64,000 nucleotides of DNA from Dyadobacter fermentans (lineage in GTDB: Bacteria > Bacteroidota > Bacteroidia > Cytophagales > Spirosomataceae), in assembly GCF_019924045.1 (NCBI RefSeq), contig NZ_JAHXBN010000018.1, forward strand, positions 62,001 to 126,000, given 5' to 3'. Both the position numbers and the translations under genes were made by a program. A model generated the notes under the pieces. It was not told the origin of the DNA. It did no database searches and saw only the letters and a list, made by a program, of their open reading frames with translations. This document shows positions 43,905-53,005 of this stretch, one piece after another; position 1 is the first letter of the stretch, and every line of letters starts with the position of its first letter.

Positions 43905-46900
43905 TTAAAAATTGAGACTTGCCCCTAAACTAACCGTCTTCATTTGGGGATAAATATTTCCGAAACTGGCATTGAGCTCCGGATCCCACAACTTGAACTT
44001 ACTCACTGTAAACAGGTTAACCCCCTGGGCATAGAACCGCAAACTGGATACCTTCGCTTTACTTACAATGCTCTTGGGCACGGTATAGCCTATTTCTGCA
44101 TTTTTCAGTCGGATGAAGCTCATGTCCCGCTGGTAGAAAGTAGAGGCTTGCCGGTTGTTTTCGTTATACGCCAACGACATCCGGGCATATTCGGCATTCG
44201 GGTCCTGGTTGTGCAGGCTCCACCGCTTCTCGGCCGCGTCGGCCAGAATTTGGCCGTTCACCAGGATACTTCCCTGCGGCCCCTGCAACGGATCTCCGCC
44301 GATAATCCGGGTGACGTTGCCGACGCCCTGGAAAAAGGCCGACAAATCGAATTGCTTGTATTTCGCACTCAATCCGAATCCATAGGACAGTTCGGGTACC
44401 GTAGTTCTTCCGATCGCGACCCGGTCGTAGCTGTCCACTACCCCATCGCCATTGATATCCTTGAACTTGATATCACCCGGCACCACCGATCCGAACTTCT
44501 GAACAGGGCTTTGCTCAATATCCTCCACGGATTTAAAAAGGCCCATCGACACCAGTCCGAACTGCTGGTTGTAGGCTTGCCCGGCGATTTCCTGGTAACC
44601 GTAAATCGGCGTCGGGGAATCGTTGTAAATGACCTTGTTTCGGTTGTAGGAGAAATTCCCACGGGCAGAAAGCAGCCAGTCTCCTTTCACATAGCTGTAT
44701 TCAATGGAGCCGTCAACTCCCCGGTTGGCCATTTTTCCCAGGTTCACATATTGGGCCACATTAATGCCGACCACCGACGGCACGCTCTGCTGCAAAATGT
44801 AAATCCCGTCGCGACGCTCGTTGAAATAGTCGATTTGCAGTTTCAGCTTATCCCATATGCCGAGCTCGAATCCGATGTTCGTTTTGATAGCCTCCTCCCA
44901 GGCGACGTTGGGGTTACCGGGGTTACCGGTAGCAATGCCCGAAATGTATTTCTGCCCCGTCGTACCAAAGGTATACGACCCCGAATACTGCATTTCCGAA
45001 TTGTACGCGAACCTGCGATCGCCACCGATCTGGTCGTTACCGATGTACCCGTGCGAGCCCCGGAATTTCATCAGGTTAACCGCCGGAAAAAGATCATGGA
45101 AGAACCGTTCCTTGCTCAGGTTATACCCCAGGCCGATCGAAGGGAAAAATCCAAAACGATGGGACGGCGCAAAGTTTTCGGAGCCGTTATAACCGAAGTT
45201 ACCGTCAAAAAACAGCTTGTTTTTAAATGCATAGGTCACGCGGCCCGCGATCCCTATGTTGCGGTAAGGAAATGCCAGAATGTAATTCGTGGGAAAATTG
45301 TTGGTAAACTCCCTCCGCGTGAACAGGAACAACCCTCCCACCCGGTGATCGCCGAACGCATTGTCGTAGGTGAGCGACGATTCCAGATTGGTCGTCTTTG
45401 TGCCGCGGTTGGACCTCGCCAGAGACAGATAGTCGCTGCCGTCCGCGTTTTTATGCAGTATCAGCTTACCTGCATCGTCACGCCCGGTGGCATAATAGGT
45501 CGCGGGGTTTTTCCGCTTGTCCAATGTCGACTCATTGGTAGCATCCCACGAAAACTTCACGTTGAATTTGAGGCCCGGCACCACGTACTCGCTCAAATCC
45601 TGCGTCAGGCTCATCAACGACTGTGCCGTGTTCCAGAAATCCTGAGAAAAGCCGGTCGTGTTGAGCGAGTAATACGGATTGCTTCCTACCAGCGGCTGCG
45701 CATGGCTTCCGTCGGAGTAATACGGCGCGATGGCAATCGGCGGGGTGGTCATGACGATATTGTACATGGTAGCCATGTCCACGCCCAGACGGCTCTTGTT
45801 CTCGTAGGTATTCGAAAGGCTAAGGCTTAACTCCGTGGATTTGGTAATATCCACGTCCAGATTAGACCGGAAAGTAAACTTGTTGTACTTCACCGACGGA
45901 TTGTAGGATTGCGTGACCACCGGGTTAAACAGCCCGTTTTCATTGTAATAGGAGCCCGACACGTAATACCGTGCGATCCTTCCTCCCCCGGTCACATTCA
46001 GGTTCAGGCGATTGCTGGTTGTGACATCTTTGTAAATGGTTTTCATCCAATCCACGTTGGGATACAGATCCGGGTCTTCGCCCGACAGGTATTTTTGCTT
46101 GATGTGGTCGGGAAATGGAATGGAACCGTTGGCATCATAACTGATGTCATTGTAGTAGTTCATCCATTGCTCGGCATTGGCCAGCTTCGGCAGCCTTATC
46201 GGCGCCAGAAAGCCGCGTTCGAAGCGTGCATTGATGGTTGGTTTATCTGAATACTTACCCTTTTTGGTGGTGATAAGCACGATCCCGTTGGCCCCTCTCA
46301 CGCCGTACACGGCCGTCGCGCTTGCATCTTTCAGGATCGAAAATGACTCTATATCCTCCGGGTCCACCAGGTCCATGGAGCGCTGGATCCCGTCCACCAG
46401 GATGAGGGGCGTATTGTTAGCCCCGAAACTACTGATGCCACGTATCCAGAAACTGGATCCCGAGCCTGGCTCACCACTTCCCTGGACGGATACAATACCG
46501 GCAATCTGGCCGGCCAATGCATTACTCAGCTTGCTAACGGGCACTTTCAAATCACTGGGAGGCACCGATGAAATGGCGCCCACAATGCTTTCTTTCCGCT
46601 GCGTTCCGAAAGCTACCACCACTACTTCTTCCAGATTCTTGTTATCCGATCTGAGAATAACATCCAGTGTTTTCTTCTCGCCAAGCTGGACTTCCTGGCT
46701 GACATACCCCACAAAGGAAAATACCAAAGTTACCTGCCCGGAAGGCACCGACAAGCTGTAATTGCCCGATGCATCGGCCGATACGCCTCTCAATGTGCCT
46801 TTCACCGTCACGTTCACACCCGGCAGCACCTCGCCTTTTTCATCCGTTACCCTGCCCGTAACTGTCACATCTGCCGCTTTGGCCGGTGTCTGTAACATTT

Positions 46901-47330
46901 TCCTTTCCAGCAGCGCAACTGCTTTCAGGCGGCTGTCGACCGCAAAAGCAGGCACGTGTTCAAGCGGCTTCTGCGCGATACTGATTTTCTCGTTCCTCAG
47001 CACATAGGTGCCCTTCTTAACCTTCATATATTGGATGCCGGTCGAGCGCAGAAGGGTTTCCAGGTTATCTTCAAATGAGGCTGACGGCCGGATGCTGCTG
47101 GCCGAGACCCTGATGTTTTCCACAATCTTCTCTTCGAACAGCAAATCGACCTGAAACTTGTCCTTCAATTTCAGCAGTACATCCACAAGGTCCACCAGCT
47201 GAGGGCGCGTGTCCGATTGGCGAACGATGGTCTTGGAGTCGGCCAGCAGCTGTCCCTGCGAACGTGTAGGAAGCGCGCCAACTGCCAGACAGAGGAACAG
47301 AAGCCTCATAAATTGTAATCGTAGCTTCAT
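43905..47330 (-). CDS. SusC/RagA-family TonB-dependent receptor with STN domain
   Basis: About 1141 residues from the ATG at 47330 (signal peptide MKLRLQFMRLLFLCLAVGAL). A secretin/TonB short N-terminal (STN) domain covers about 45-115 (VDVLLKLKDKFQVDLLFEEK), then a carboxypeptidase-D-like domain (VTGRVTDEKGEVLPGVNVTV), the plug with the TonB box region (LEEVVVVAFGTQRKESIVGA) and PEDIESFSILKDASATAVYG, and a 22-strand barrel ending in LGASLNF. The STN domain is the link to the FecR anti-sigma factor in the trans-envelope signal chain, consistent with the sigma and FecR genes upstream. Confidence 0.97.
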   Translation of the reverse strand: MKLRLQFMRLLFLCLAVGALPTRSQGQLLADSKTIVRQSDTRPQLVDLVDVLLKLKDKFQVDLLFEEKIVENIRVSASSIRPSASFEDNLETLLRSTGIQYMKVKKGTYVLRNEKISIAQKPLEHVPAFAVDSRLKAVALLERKMLQTPAKAADVTVTGRVTDEKGEVLPGVNVTVKGTLRGVSADASGNYSLSVPSGQVTLVFSFVGYVSQEVQLGEKKTLDVILRSDNKNLEEVVVVAFGTQRKESIVGAISSVPPSDLKVPVSKLSNALAGQIAGIVSVQGSGEPGSGSSFWIRGISSFGANNTPLILVDGIQRSMDLVDPEDIESFSILKDASATAVYGVRGANGIVLITTKKGKYSDKPTINARFERGFLAPIRLPKLANAEQWMNYYNDISYDANGSIPFPDHIKQKYLSGEDPDLYPNVDWMKTIYKDVTTSNRLNLNVTGGGRIARYYVSGSYYNENGLFNPVVTQSYNPSVKYNKFTFRSNLDVDITKSTELSLSLSNTYENKSRLGVDMATMYNIVMTTPPIAIAPYYSDGSHAQPLVGSNPYYSLNTTGFSQDFWNTAQSLMSLTQDLSEYVVPGLKFNVKFSWDATNESTLDKRKNPATYYATGRDDAGKLILHKNADGSDYLSLARSNRGTKTTNLESSLTYDNAFGDHRVGGLFLFTRREFTNNFPTNYILAFPYRNIGIAGRVTYAFKNKLFFDGNFGYNGSENFAPSHRFGFFPSIGLGYNLSKERFFHDLFPAVNLMKFRGSHGYIGNDQIGGDRRFAYNSEMQYSGSYTFGTTGQKYISGIATGNPGNPNVAWEEAIKTNIGFELGIWDKLKLQIDYFNERRDGIYILQQSVPSVVGINVAQYVNLGKMANRGVDGSIEYSYVKGDWLLSARGNFSYNRNKVIYNDSPTPIYGYQEIAGQAYNQQFGLVSMGLFKSVEDIEQSPVQKFGSVVPGDIKFKDINGDGVVDSYDRVAIGRTTVPELSYGFGLSAKYKQFDLSAFFQGVGNVTRIIGGDPLQGPQGSILVNGQILADAAEKRWSLHNQDPNAEYARMSLAYNENNRQASTFYQRDMSFIRLKNAEIGYTVPKSIVSKAKVSSLRFYAQGVNLFTVSKFKLWDPELNASFGNIYPQMKTVSLGASLNF

Positions 47331-47357
47331 AAACAACAGATTAAGGATAGAAAACAA

Positions 47358-48353
47358 TTAACGGTTAGGAATTAAAATGACCTTATTCTCAGCTTTTTTG
47401 ATTTCGAAATCGTACATGTAAGAGAGGATCGAGAGAAGCTCGTCGGCATTTTTTGCGGGGAAAGATCCTGTTGCGGTACGCGCGGCCAGCTCCTTGCCGT
47501 TTATTTTCACTTCCACACCGAAAAGCTCGTGGATCCTGCGGGCAACTTCATACAATGGGGTATCGTCGAATACCAGCCGGTGCTCCGTCCATGCGGAGTG
47601 CTCGGCGAGTTTTTCATCGGATAGTTTCTCGATGATGATGTGGCCGCTTTTTCCGACGGTTGCGCGGTCGCCCGGCAACATGGTTAGCGGTTGGTCCCCG
47701 GCCGGCGAGGAGATTTCCACTTTTCCCTTGTTCAGCACCACGCTGGTCTTCCGGGCCCTGGTATATACGACAAATTCGGTCCCAAGCACGGTAATCAGGC
47801 TTCTGTCGGCATTGTGAACTTTGAAATACTGGTGATCATGCGTGTGCTGCACGGAAAACTCTGCCTCTCCGTCCAGAAACACGTGCCGGGTCGATTTTCC
47901 AAAACCCCAGCGCGGTACCTTTAACGTAGAGTTTGCATTTAGCAGCACGCTACTTCCGTCGGCAAGCTGGAACCGGGTTTGCTCGCCAAAAGCAGTATGA
48001 TAGGTACGATAAATTAACAATTCCCTTTGCCAAAAAGCCGCGAAACTCATTAGAAACAGGCATGCTGCGGCCCATAGCAGGACCATTTTCCCTGAAATTC
48101 TCCTCACTGGCAGGTGTTCCGGTGTTACTGTGGGCTGTTCCTCGTGCCGCAACTTTGCCTTTACTTTCGTCAATGCTTCGGCAGGGTCGGGCTGGAACTG
48201 AATGTGCATTTTCTCCCATTCCTCCAACCATGTAAAATACAACTCCACATTTCGCGCATCTTCCAGCCATTTCAGCACCATTTCCTTTTGAAGAGGTGTT
48301 GCATCGCCCGAGAAATAGGAAAAAACAATATACTTCGTCAATTCTGGCTTCAT
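47358..48353 (-). CDS. FecR-family anti-sigma factor
   Basis: A 331-residue FecR protein from the ATG at 48353 (MKPELTKYIVFSYFSGDATP), with the short cytoplasmic FecR N-terminal region, one membrane helix (about 88-106, VLLWAAACLFLMSFAAFW), the FecR core (AFGEQTRFQLADGSSVLLNA, HVFLDGEAEFSV, ITVLGTEFVVYTRARKTSVV) and a DUF4974 C-terminus (VFDDTPLYEVARRIHELFGV, then SYMYDF-IKKAENKVILI). It should hold back the ECF sigma factor and receive the signal from the SusC STN domain. It ends 28 bp before the susC ATG. Confidence 0.95.
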   Translation of the reverse strand: MKPELTKYIVFSYFSGDATPLQKEMVLKWLEDARNVELYFTWLEEWEKMHIQFQPDPAEALTKVKAKLRHEEQPTVTPEHLPVRRISGKMVLLWAAACLFLMSFAAFWQRELLIYRTYHTAFGEQTRFQLADGSSVLLNANSTLKVPRWGFGKSTRHVFLDGEAEFSVQHTHDHQYFKVHNADRSLITVLGTEFVVYTRARKTSVVLNKGKVEISSPAGDQPLTMLPGDRATVGKSGHIIIEKLSDEKLAEHSAWTEHRLVFDDTPLYEVARRIHELFGVEVKINGKELAARTATGSFPAKNADELLSILSYMYDFEIKKAENKVILIPNR

Positions 48354-48446
48354 TTTTTGTTCTGGTAATATGTTTCGGGACCACACGGGCCTTGCATAGA
48401 CTCAGGTTCGAGTCAAACAATTTTCAAATAGCGCAGGCTGTTTTCG

Positions 48447-49079
48447 TCAATGGTTACTGCCGAGCGCTCTTCTTAGCTCTCCAAGAGCCTTGCTAATATG
48501 GGCTTCGACGGCCTTTCTCGAAATTTGCAGCTTGTCCGCGATCTGCTGGTAGGACATGCCGTTGAAACGGCTCATCAAAAAAACCTTCTGATTCTGGGGA
48601 GGCAACCCATCGACTATTTTCACAATTCGCTGGTAGAGCTCGTCGAACTCAACCAGCTTGTCGGGTTCCATATGCATTGATACCAGCGTGGTATCCGACA
48701 ATTCCTCAGCGATTTCATTCTTAAATTCCCACCGCAGGTAGGTCAGGCACTTATTCCTCACCGACATAAAGAGATAAGCGCGGAAAGAGGTAGTGATATG
48801 GATATGCGCGGCCTTTTTCCAAAAAGCCATAAACACTTCCGAGACAATATCTTCCGCTACCTCTCGTGAATATACGTACCTCACCGCATGGCTGCACAAT
48901 GGTGTGTAGTAATGACAAAACAACAGGTCATAGCCCTTTTCTACATCTGTTTGAAATACACTTCTAATAAAAAATTCCTTATCTATCGTCGCATCCGAAG
49001 CCTCTTCCCGATCCGGGCCGGACTCGGCCTGCATCAAGCTTTTGTTCGGATAATCCTGATCCAAAGTTTTATTCTGCAT
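48447..49079 (-). CDS. ECF-type RNA polymerase sigma-70 factor
   Basis: A 210-residue ECF sigma factor from the ATG at 49079; the frame is open to a GTG at 49142. Region 2 is YDLLFCHYYTPLCSHAVRYV then AEDIVSEVFMAFWKKA, region 4 is VDGLPPQNQKVFLMSRFNGM then YQQIADKLQISRKAVEAHIS. It is of the Bacteroidota ECF type that pairs with FecR and a SusC with STN domain. It is the first gene of the operon running to 40384. The 94-bp gap to fecR holds no separate promoter that I can see. Confidence 0.95.
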   Translation of the reverse strand: MQNKTLDQDYPNKSLMQAESGPDREEASDATIDKEFFIRSVFQTDVEKGYDLLFCHYYTPLCSHAVRYVYSREVAEDIVSEVFMAFWKKAAHIHITTSFRAYLFMSVRNKCLTYLRWEFKNEIAEELSDTTLVSMHMEPDKLVEFDELYQRIVKIVDGLPPQNQKVFLMSRFNGMSYQQIADKLQISRKAVEAHISKALGELRRALGSNH

Positions 49080-49263
49080 TTTTTCCAGTTCGACGAATTT
49101 ATGTGTACCATTTAACACAATGACAAAATTTAAAAACAACACCCTACCCTGGCCGACTAAATATTTTAAATTATAAACTATCAGGTTACAAAAACTTCTA
49201 CATTAATTGGGGACGGGCTGCATGAAATTGCAAGCTTCCAGGTTGATAGTGAATCTCTTGCCC

Positions 49264-50694
49264 ATGGCGCACAACATGAAGAAATACAAGTTTGAAATAT
49301 TTACGGATGTGTTCGAACAAAACATCCGCGAAGGCGTTTTTAGGCCCGGGCAAAAGTTGCCTTCAGTCCGTGAATTGAAACAGCAATATCAAACCAGCAT
49401 GAGTACTATCCAGAGCGGTTATGAGTACCTGATCATCCGCGGTTTGGTGGAAAGCATCCCGAAGTCGGGTTACTACGTGGCGAACAAGCCGCATACGGCT
49501 GCTCACCAGCCCCATGCCGGACATCAGCCCGTCGTGAAAGATCCCGTTTTCAAGCGCAACCTCGCACTGATAACCACCCAGCGCGGCGGTCGAAGGATCT
49601 CCGAATTCAATGTAGCGGCCCCGGGAGACCTGCTGATTCCGCAGAAATTATTGCTGCGGACCATGCAGCAGGTGATCAGGAAGCAGGGTGCCGGGCTGCT
49701 CCGGTATTACCCACCGAATGGCTCGCCGGAACTTAGGGACCATATTGTACAACGTGCCGCCGTCCATAAATGCCTCATCAACCCAGACGAACTGCTCATC
49801 ACCGACGGCGCATTGCAGGCTTTATATATTGCACTAGCGTCCGTGTGTGAAGCCGGCGATGTGATCGCCGTCGAAAGTCCGTGTGTGTTTTCGGTGCTGG
49901 AAGTAATACGCGTACTTAATTTGAAAATCGTGGAGGTTCCCGTGAGCCCGTATGCAGGGTTCGATATCGACTTTTTGCGAAAAGCCTGCCGCAGTAACCA
50001 CGTCAAAGCGGTGCTGGTAACGCCCAATTTCCATAACCCGACCGGAATCCTGCTCAGCGACGAACAGAAAATTGCCCTGGTCGCTGTCGCCAGAGAATTC
50101 AACGTCGCGATTATCGAGAACGACATCTATGGCGACCTGCATTTCCAAGGTACGAGGCCTTCCACCATCAGAAGTTTCGACAATAGCGGCCTCGTGCTCA
50201 CTTATACTTCCTATGCTAAAACGCTCGCTTCCGGAATCAGGCTGGGCTGGTTAGCTGCCGGGAAATTTATGCAGCGTGCAGAGCAGATCAGGTTTGCGTT
50301 GGGCAGTACCGTTTCCCCATTGTACCAGGAAACCGTGAACCGGCTGCTCGCCGACCACAGCTACGACCGCCATGTCCGCGCATTCAGGATGCAGCTCGCC
50401 CGAAACGCCCATCAAGCGATTCAGCTGATTTCCGAAAATTTCCCTGAAAAAACCTCCATCCTCACACCCGCGGGCGGGTACAACGCCTGGGTGCGAATGC
50501 CGGATGGCACCGACATGGATTACTTTTATAACCAATGCGAGCAAATCGGGGTCCGTTTCACACCCGGCTACACCTTCTCATTCTCCGGAGCTTTCGACAA
50601 CTGTTTCCGGATCGTTTTCGCCGATAAATTCTCGCCCGAAAGAATTGCCGCCATCCGGCTCGCGGGGCAGCGTTCCAGGCCCGATCTGTACTGA
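49264..50694 (+). CDS. MocR-type (GntR HTH plus aminotransferase-like) PLP-dependent regulator
   Basis: About 476 residues from the ATG at 49264 (another at 49276; the frame is open from a TTG at 49207). The GntR winged helix is at the N-terminus (VFEQNIREGVFRPGQKLPSV, then TSMSTIQSGYEYLIIRGLVE). The remaining ~360 residues are a fold-type-I aminotransferase domain with the PLP lysine K319 in YTSYAKTLASGIRLGW, the cofactor NPTG (TPNFHNPTGILLS) and ENDIYGDL. MocR proteins sense an amine or PLP form and regulate neighbouring genes. The downstream GNAT (75 bp away), and RidA/PhzF beyond it, are candidate targets. Confidence 0.9.
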   Translation: MAHNMKKYKFEIFTDVFEQNIREGVFRPGQKLPSVRELKQQYQTSMSTIQSGYEYLIIRGLVESIPKSGYYVANKPHTAAHQPHAGHQPVVKDPVFKRNLALITTQRGGRRISEFNVAAPGDLLIPQKLLLRTMQQVIRKQGAGLLRYYPPNGSPELRDHIVQRAAVHKCLINPDELLITDGALQALYIALASVCEAGDVIAVESPCVFSVLEVIRVLNLKIVEVPVSPYAGFDIDFLRKACRSNHVKAVLVTPNFHNPTGILLSDEQKIALVAVAREFNVAIIENDIYGDLHFQGTRPSTIRSFDNSGLVLTYTSYAKTLASGIRLGWLAAGKFMQRAEQIRFALGSTVSPLYQETVNRLLADHSYDRHVRAFRMQLARNAHQAIQLISENFPEKTSILTPAGGYNAWVRMPDGTDMDYFYNQCEQIGVRFTPGYTFSFSGAFDNCFRIVFADKFSPERIAAIRLAGQRSRPDLY

Positions 50695-50769
50695 ACATTT
50701 TGTAAAAAAGTGTACTGTGTATCGCCCAAAGGCAGCTCATAAATTTGGCGCAGAATTAGCTACAGTAAA

Positions 50770-51294
50770 ATGAAAGTCACAACAAAATTCACCATTGCCA
50801 CGGAACAAGGCGTGGAAACCTTGCTGATGCTCACCAGGCAACTGGCCATCGAAAAGTACTCGTCGATCGTAGACGCCCCGGTCCTTGATCGCTACATCGC
50901 TGAAAATTTCTCAAAAAAAGCATTGATCGATGAACTTAACAGCATGTCCAATCAATGGCTGGTGGTATATGCCGACAACCACCCGGCCGGATATGCACGC
51001 ATCACCACCCGCGGCCATAAACCGCAGCTGCTGGATGGCAAGCCGTCGGTGCGCATTGCCGATTTCGGCATTCTCAACGTTTTTACGGCACCCGCTATCC
51101 GGGACGCACTGCTCGAAAAGTGCCTTGCCGTCAGCCGGGCGCACCAGGGCATTCAAATATGGATCAACGAACACCTCGACAGCCCGTGGATCGAGCTCTT
51201 CGAAAGCAATGGCTTCACCAGGATACAGGATGCCTGTGAGTTGGATGGGCTGCCACTGCAATCTGTATGTTTGATCGCGCTGCAATCCGGCTGA
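50770..51294 (+). CDS. GNAT-family acetyltransferase
   Basis: A 174-residue GNAT protein. The N-terminal helix and strand pattern (QLAIEKYSSIVDAPVLDRYI, then WLVVYADNHPAGYARITTRG) is typical, and the last strand-helix (IQIWINEHLDSPWIELFESN, then GFTRIQDACELDG) matches motif B. The motif-A loop is weak (NVFTAPAIRDALLEKC), lacking Q-x-x-G-x-G/A, so acetyl-CoA binding is less certain than in the GNAT at 13374. It follows the MocR regulator by 75 bp on the same strand and is probably its target gene. Confidence 0.8.
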   Translation: MKVTTKFTIATEQGVETLLMLTRQLAIEKYSSIVDAPVLDRYIAENFSKKALIDELNSMSNQWLVVYADNHPAGYARITTRGHKPQLLDGKPSVRIADFGILNVFTAPAIRDALLEKCLAVSRAHQGIQIWINEHLDSPWIELFESNGFTRIQDACELDGLPLQSVCLIALQSG

Positions 51295-51399
51295 TATGGA
51301 TCCATACCAGCGAGATTGCAACGAGTTTCGAAAGTTCGCATTCAGCTCTTGCAAAGCATTCAGCGATTGATGAACGTTACGTCGGTCCTATTCGCAGCG

Positions 51400-51771
51400 C
51401 TATTTCAGCTCCAGACTAGCCATTGTGGTTAATTCAACACGCGCTTGTTTGGGCAAGCCTGCTACGGCTATGCACGTACGCGTGGGAAAGCGATCGGTGA
51501 AATAGGTTTGATATACCGCATTCAGCTGGTCGAAATAACGCATATCCGTCAGATACACCGTAACACTCACAATGTGGCTGAAAGTCAACCCGTGCTCGAC
51601 AAGTATCGTCTCAATGTTTGTAAACACCTGTTTTACCTCGTCCTCGAAGGAGCTAGTCACCAGCTGTCCGCCGGCAGAGCCGATTTGACCCGAAATGAAC
51701 AAGAATCCGTTGGATACCAAAGCTTTTGAAATCGGCACCGCCGGTGCAGCAGCCTTTTCGATTGTACTCAT
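51400..51771 (-). CDS. RidA (YjgF/YER057c/UK114) family enamine/imine deaminase
   Basis: A 123-residue RidA protein from the ATG at 51771. The fold opens KALVSNGFLFISGQIGSAGG, continues with VFTNIETILVEHGLTFSHIV, and ends with PTRTCIAVAGLPKQARVELT. The substrate-carboxylate arginine (in TRTC) and the catalytic glutamate 15 residues later (in RVELT) are both kept, so it should hydrolyse 2-aminoacrylate-type intermediates. It stands alone on the minus strand, 53 bp from the truncated PhzF gene. Confidence 0.92.
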   Translation of the reverse strand: MSTIEKAAAPAVPISKALVSNGFLFISGQIGSAGGQLVTSSFEDEVKQVFTNIETILVEHGLTFSHIVSVTVYLTDMRYFDQLNAVYQTYFTDRFPTRTCIAVAGLPKQARVELTTMASLELK

Positions 51772-51823
51772 GTGATAGATTGATATAATTACAGTTTAAC
51801 CCTATGGCCGCAATATACCGCAA

Positions 51824-52039
51824 TTAGGCTTCTTTGTCACGGTATTTTAAGGCAACACAGTGGATTTCGACCCGGTCACCTTTCATTACATAGAATGCGG
51901 TTTCGGAAAGATTGTTTTCCCCGGCAATCTTCAACAATGTCCGGTCGTCCAACCACTCCTGTAATGGACAAACAGCAGCAGGGTTTCCCCGAAATACCTC
52001 ATCCGCAAAAGCATCAACCTGATAAATAGCAATTCTCAT
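51824..52039 (-). pseudogene. Truncated PhzF-family gene
   Basis: 71 codons match only the N-terminus of PhzF-type isomerases (usual length 260-290): IYQVDAFADEVFRGNPAAVC, with the catalytic-region glutamate in NNLSETAFYV. After VEIHC the normal next block (RWFTP..E..LCGHAT) is missing. The frame ends in KYRDKEA and no further PhzF sequence lies before RidA at 51771 in any minus-strand frame I read. It is a decayed or deletion-derived remnant. Confidence 0.8.
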
Positions 52040-52143
52040 AACCTTGTTTTTTCACAAAGTTAGACGACCTGCAACAAAGGGCACAGATACAGTTTTAATT
52101 ACTATTCAGAGTACAGAAAAAAAGATCCATCAACTACTCCTTC

Positions 52144-52794
52144 CTATCTGTCATCAGTGTAAGTAGCATTGATCGGCAGGTAATAAGCTTCCGAGCGGTC
52201 TCTTACGAGGGCGTAGTTGTTTGGTGGATCGGCAAGCGTTTGGTAGGTCACCGGGTTTTGGATCGATACCATAGATGGTTGGAGGGTCAACAGGCCGTCC
52301 AGTGTTTGGTACGTCAGCCGTGTAAACACAAGGCTTGTTTCACCGATCGCCATATTGAGTTGCGGGGCAGCGTAATACCGGTTTGGCCATAGCACGCTTG
52401 GATCGTCCGGTTCACCACCCGGCACCGACTCGCTGATCCAGTATCCGGTCGGTGTAGGAAATGCCGGGCTGGCTATCCGCTTTACATGCAGCCTTATTTT
52501 GTATTCCAGTGTAGCGGTAGTCGTGCCTGTCCGGTTGTAGGAAAAGGCCTCGGTAGTCAGCAGGTGCACATTGTGGTTGCCGGGCGTCAGTGTGGCATAA
52601 ACGTCGGTGTTGGAGCTTCCGCTCATGACGTCGATCTGAACAATCTCAAATTCGCAAGGGTAGAGTCTTGGGCTTCCGTTTACACGCAAACAATTCGATT
52701 GTCCGGGATCTACCGGACCGACGTGGTCCGTACAGGACAAAGCTACTGTCATGACCAGCATGGACAGAGCTGCAAGCGTTTTTCGTAGAATCAT
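52144..52794 (-). CDS. Uncharacterised lipoprotein, paralogue of the protein at 10296-11018
   Basis: A 216-residue lipoprotein with lipid cysteine C21 (MTVALSCTD). No named domain. It shares with the 10296-11018 protein the element NC-x11-C (C35-C47, SNCLRVNGSPRLYPCEFE), a threonine-rich beta region, YKIRLHVKRIASP, a proline/tryptophan-containing loop and IGET, and the C-terminal YALVRDR near YHRLRDI of the paralogue. It ends at 52144 near the truncated PhzF gene and begins opposite the TlpA gene ending at 53006; no shared operon is visible. Confidence 0.75.
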   Translation of the reverse strand: MILRKTLAALSMLVMTVALSCTDHVGPVDPGQSNCLRVNGSPRLYPCEFEIVQIDVMSGSSNTDVYATLTPGNHNVHLLTTEAFSYNRTGTTTATLEYKIRLHVKRIASPAFPTPTGYWISESVPGGEPDDPSVLWPNRYYAAPQLNMAIGETSLVFTRLTYQTLDGLLTLQPSMVSIQNPVTYQTLADPPNNYALVRDRSEAYYLPINATYTDDR

Positions 52795-53005
52795 TTCATG
52801 ACGATGTTAAGTGGTGAGTGTATAATACTGAAATTCAAGACATTGCATTGTGCGTAATTTACGCTATTTGAAATTCATACCAGCAAGAAAACGTAAAGAA
52901 ATTATTGAGGGTTACATACAGCGTATTAGCCGGCCTTCTATTTACATGGCAAAATGGCCCTGCTCCTATTTCCCATCAAATCCGGCGCAATGCGCCTACT
53001 TTACG

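Noticed and set aside
43944..45830. A 628-codon open frame on the plus strand, opposite the SusC gene
   Set aside because: It lies fully within the SusC coding region and its translation has no recognisable domain. Long antisense frames are expected opposite G/C-rich codons; SusC has strong family evidence.
49154..49164. ACTAAATATTT before the MocR gene, similar to a BlaI half-site
   Set aside because: No palindromic second half and an A/T-rich surrounding; chance match.
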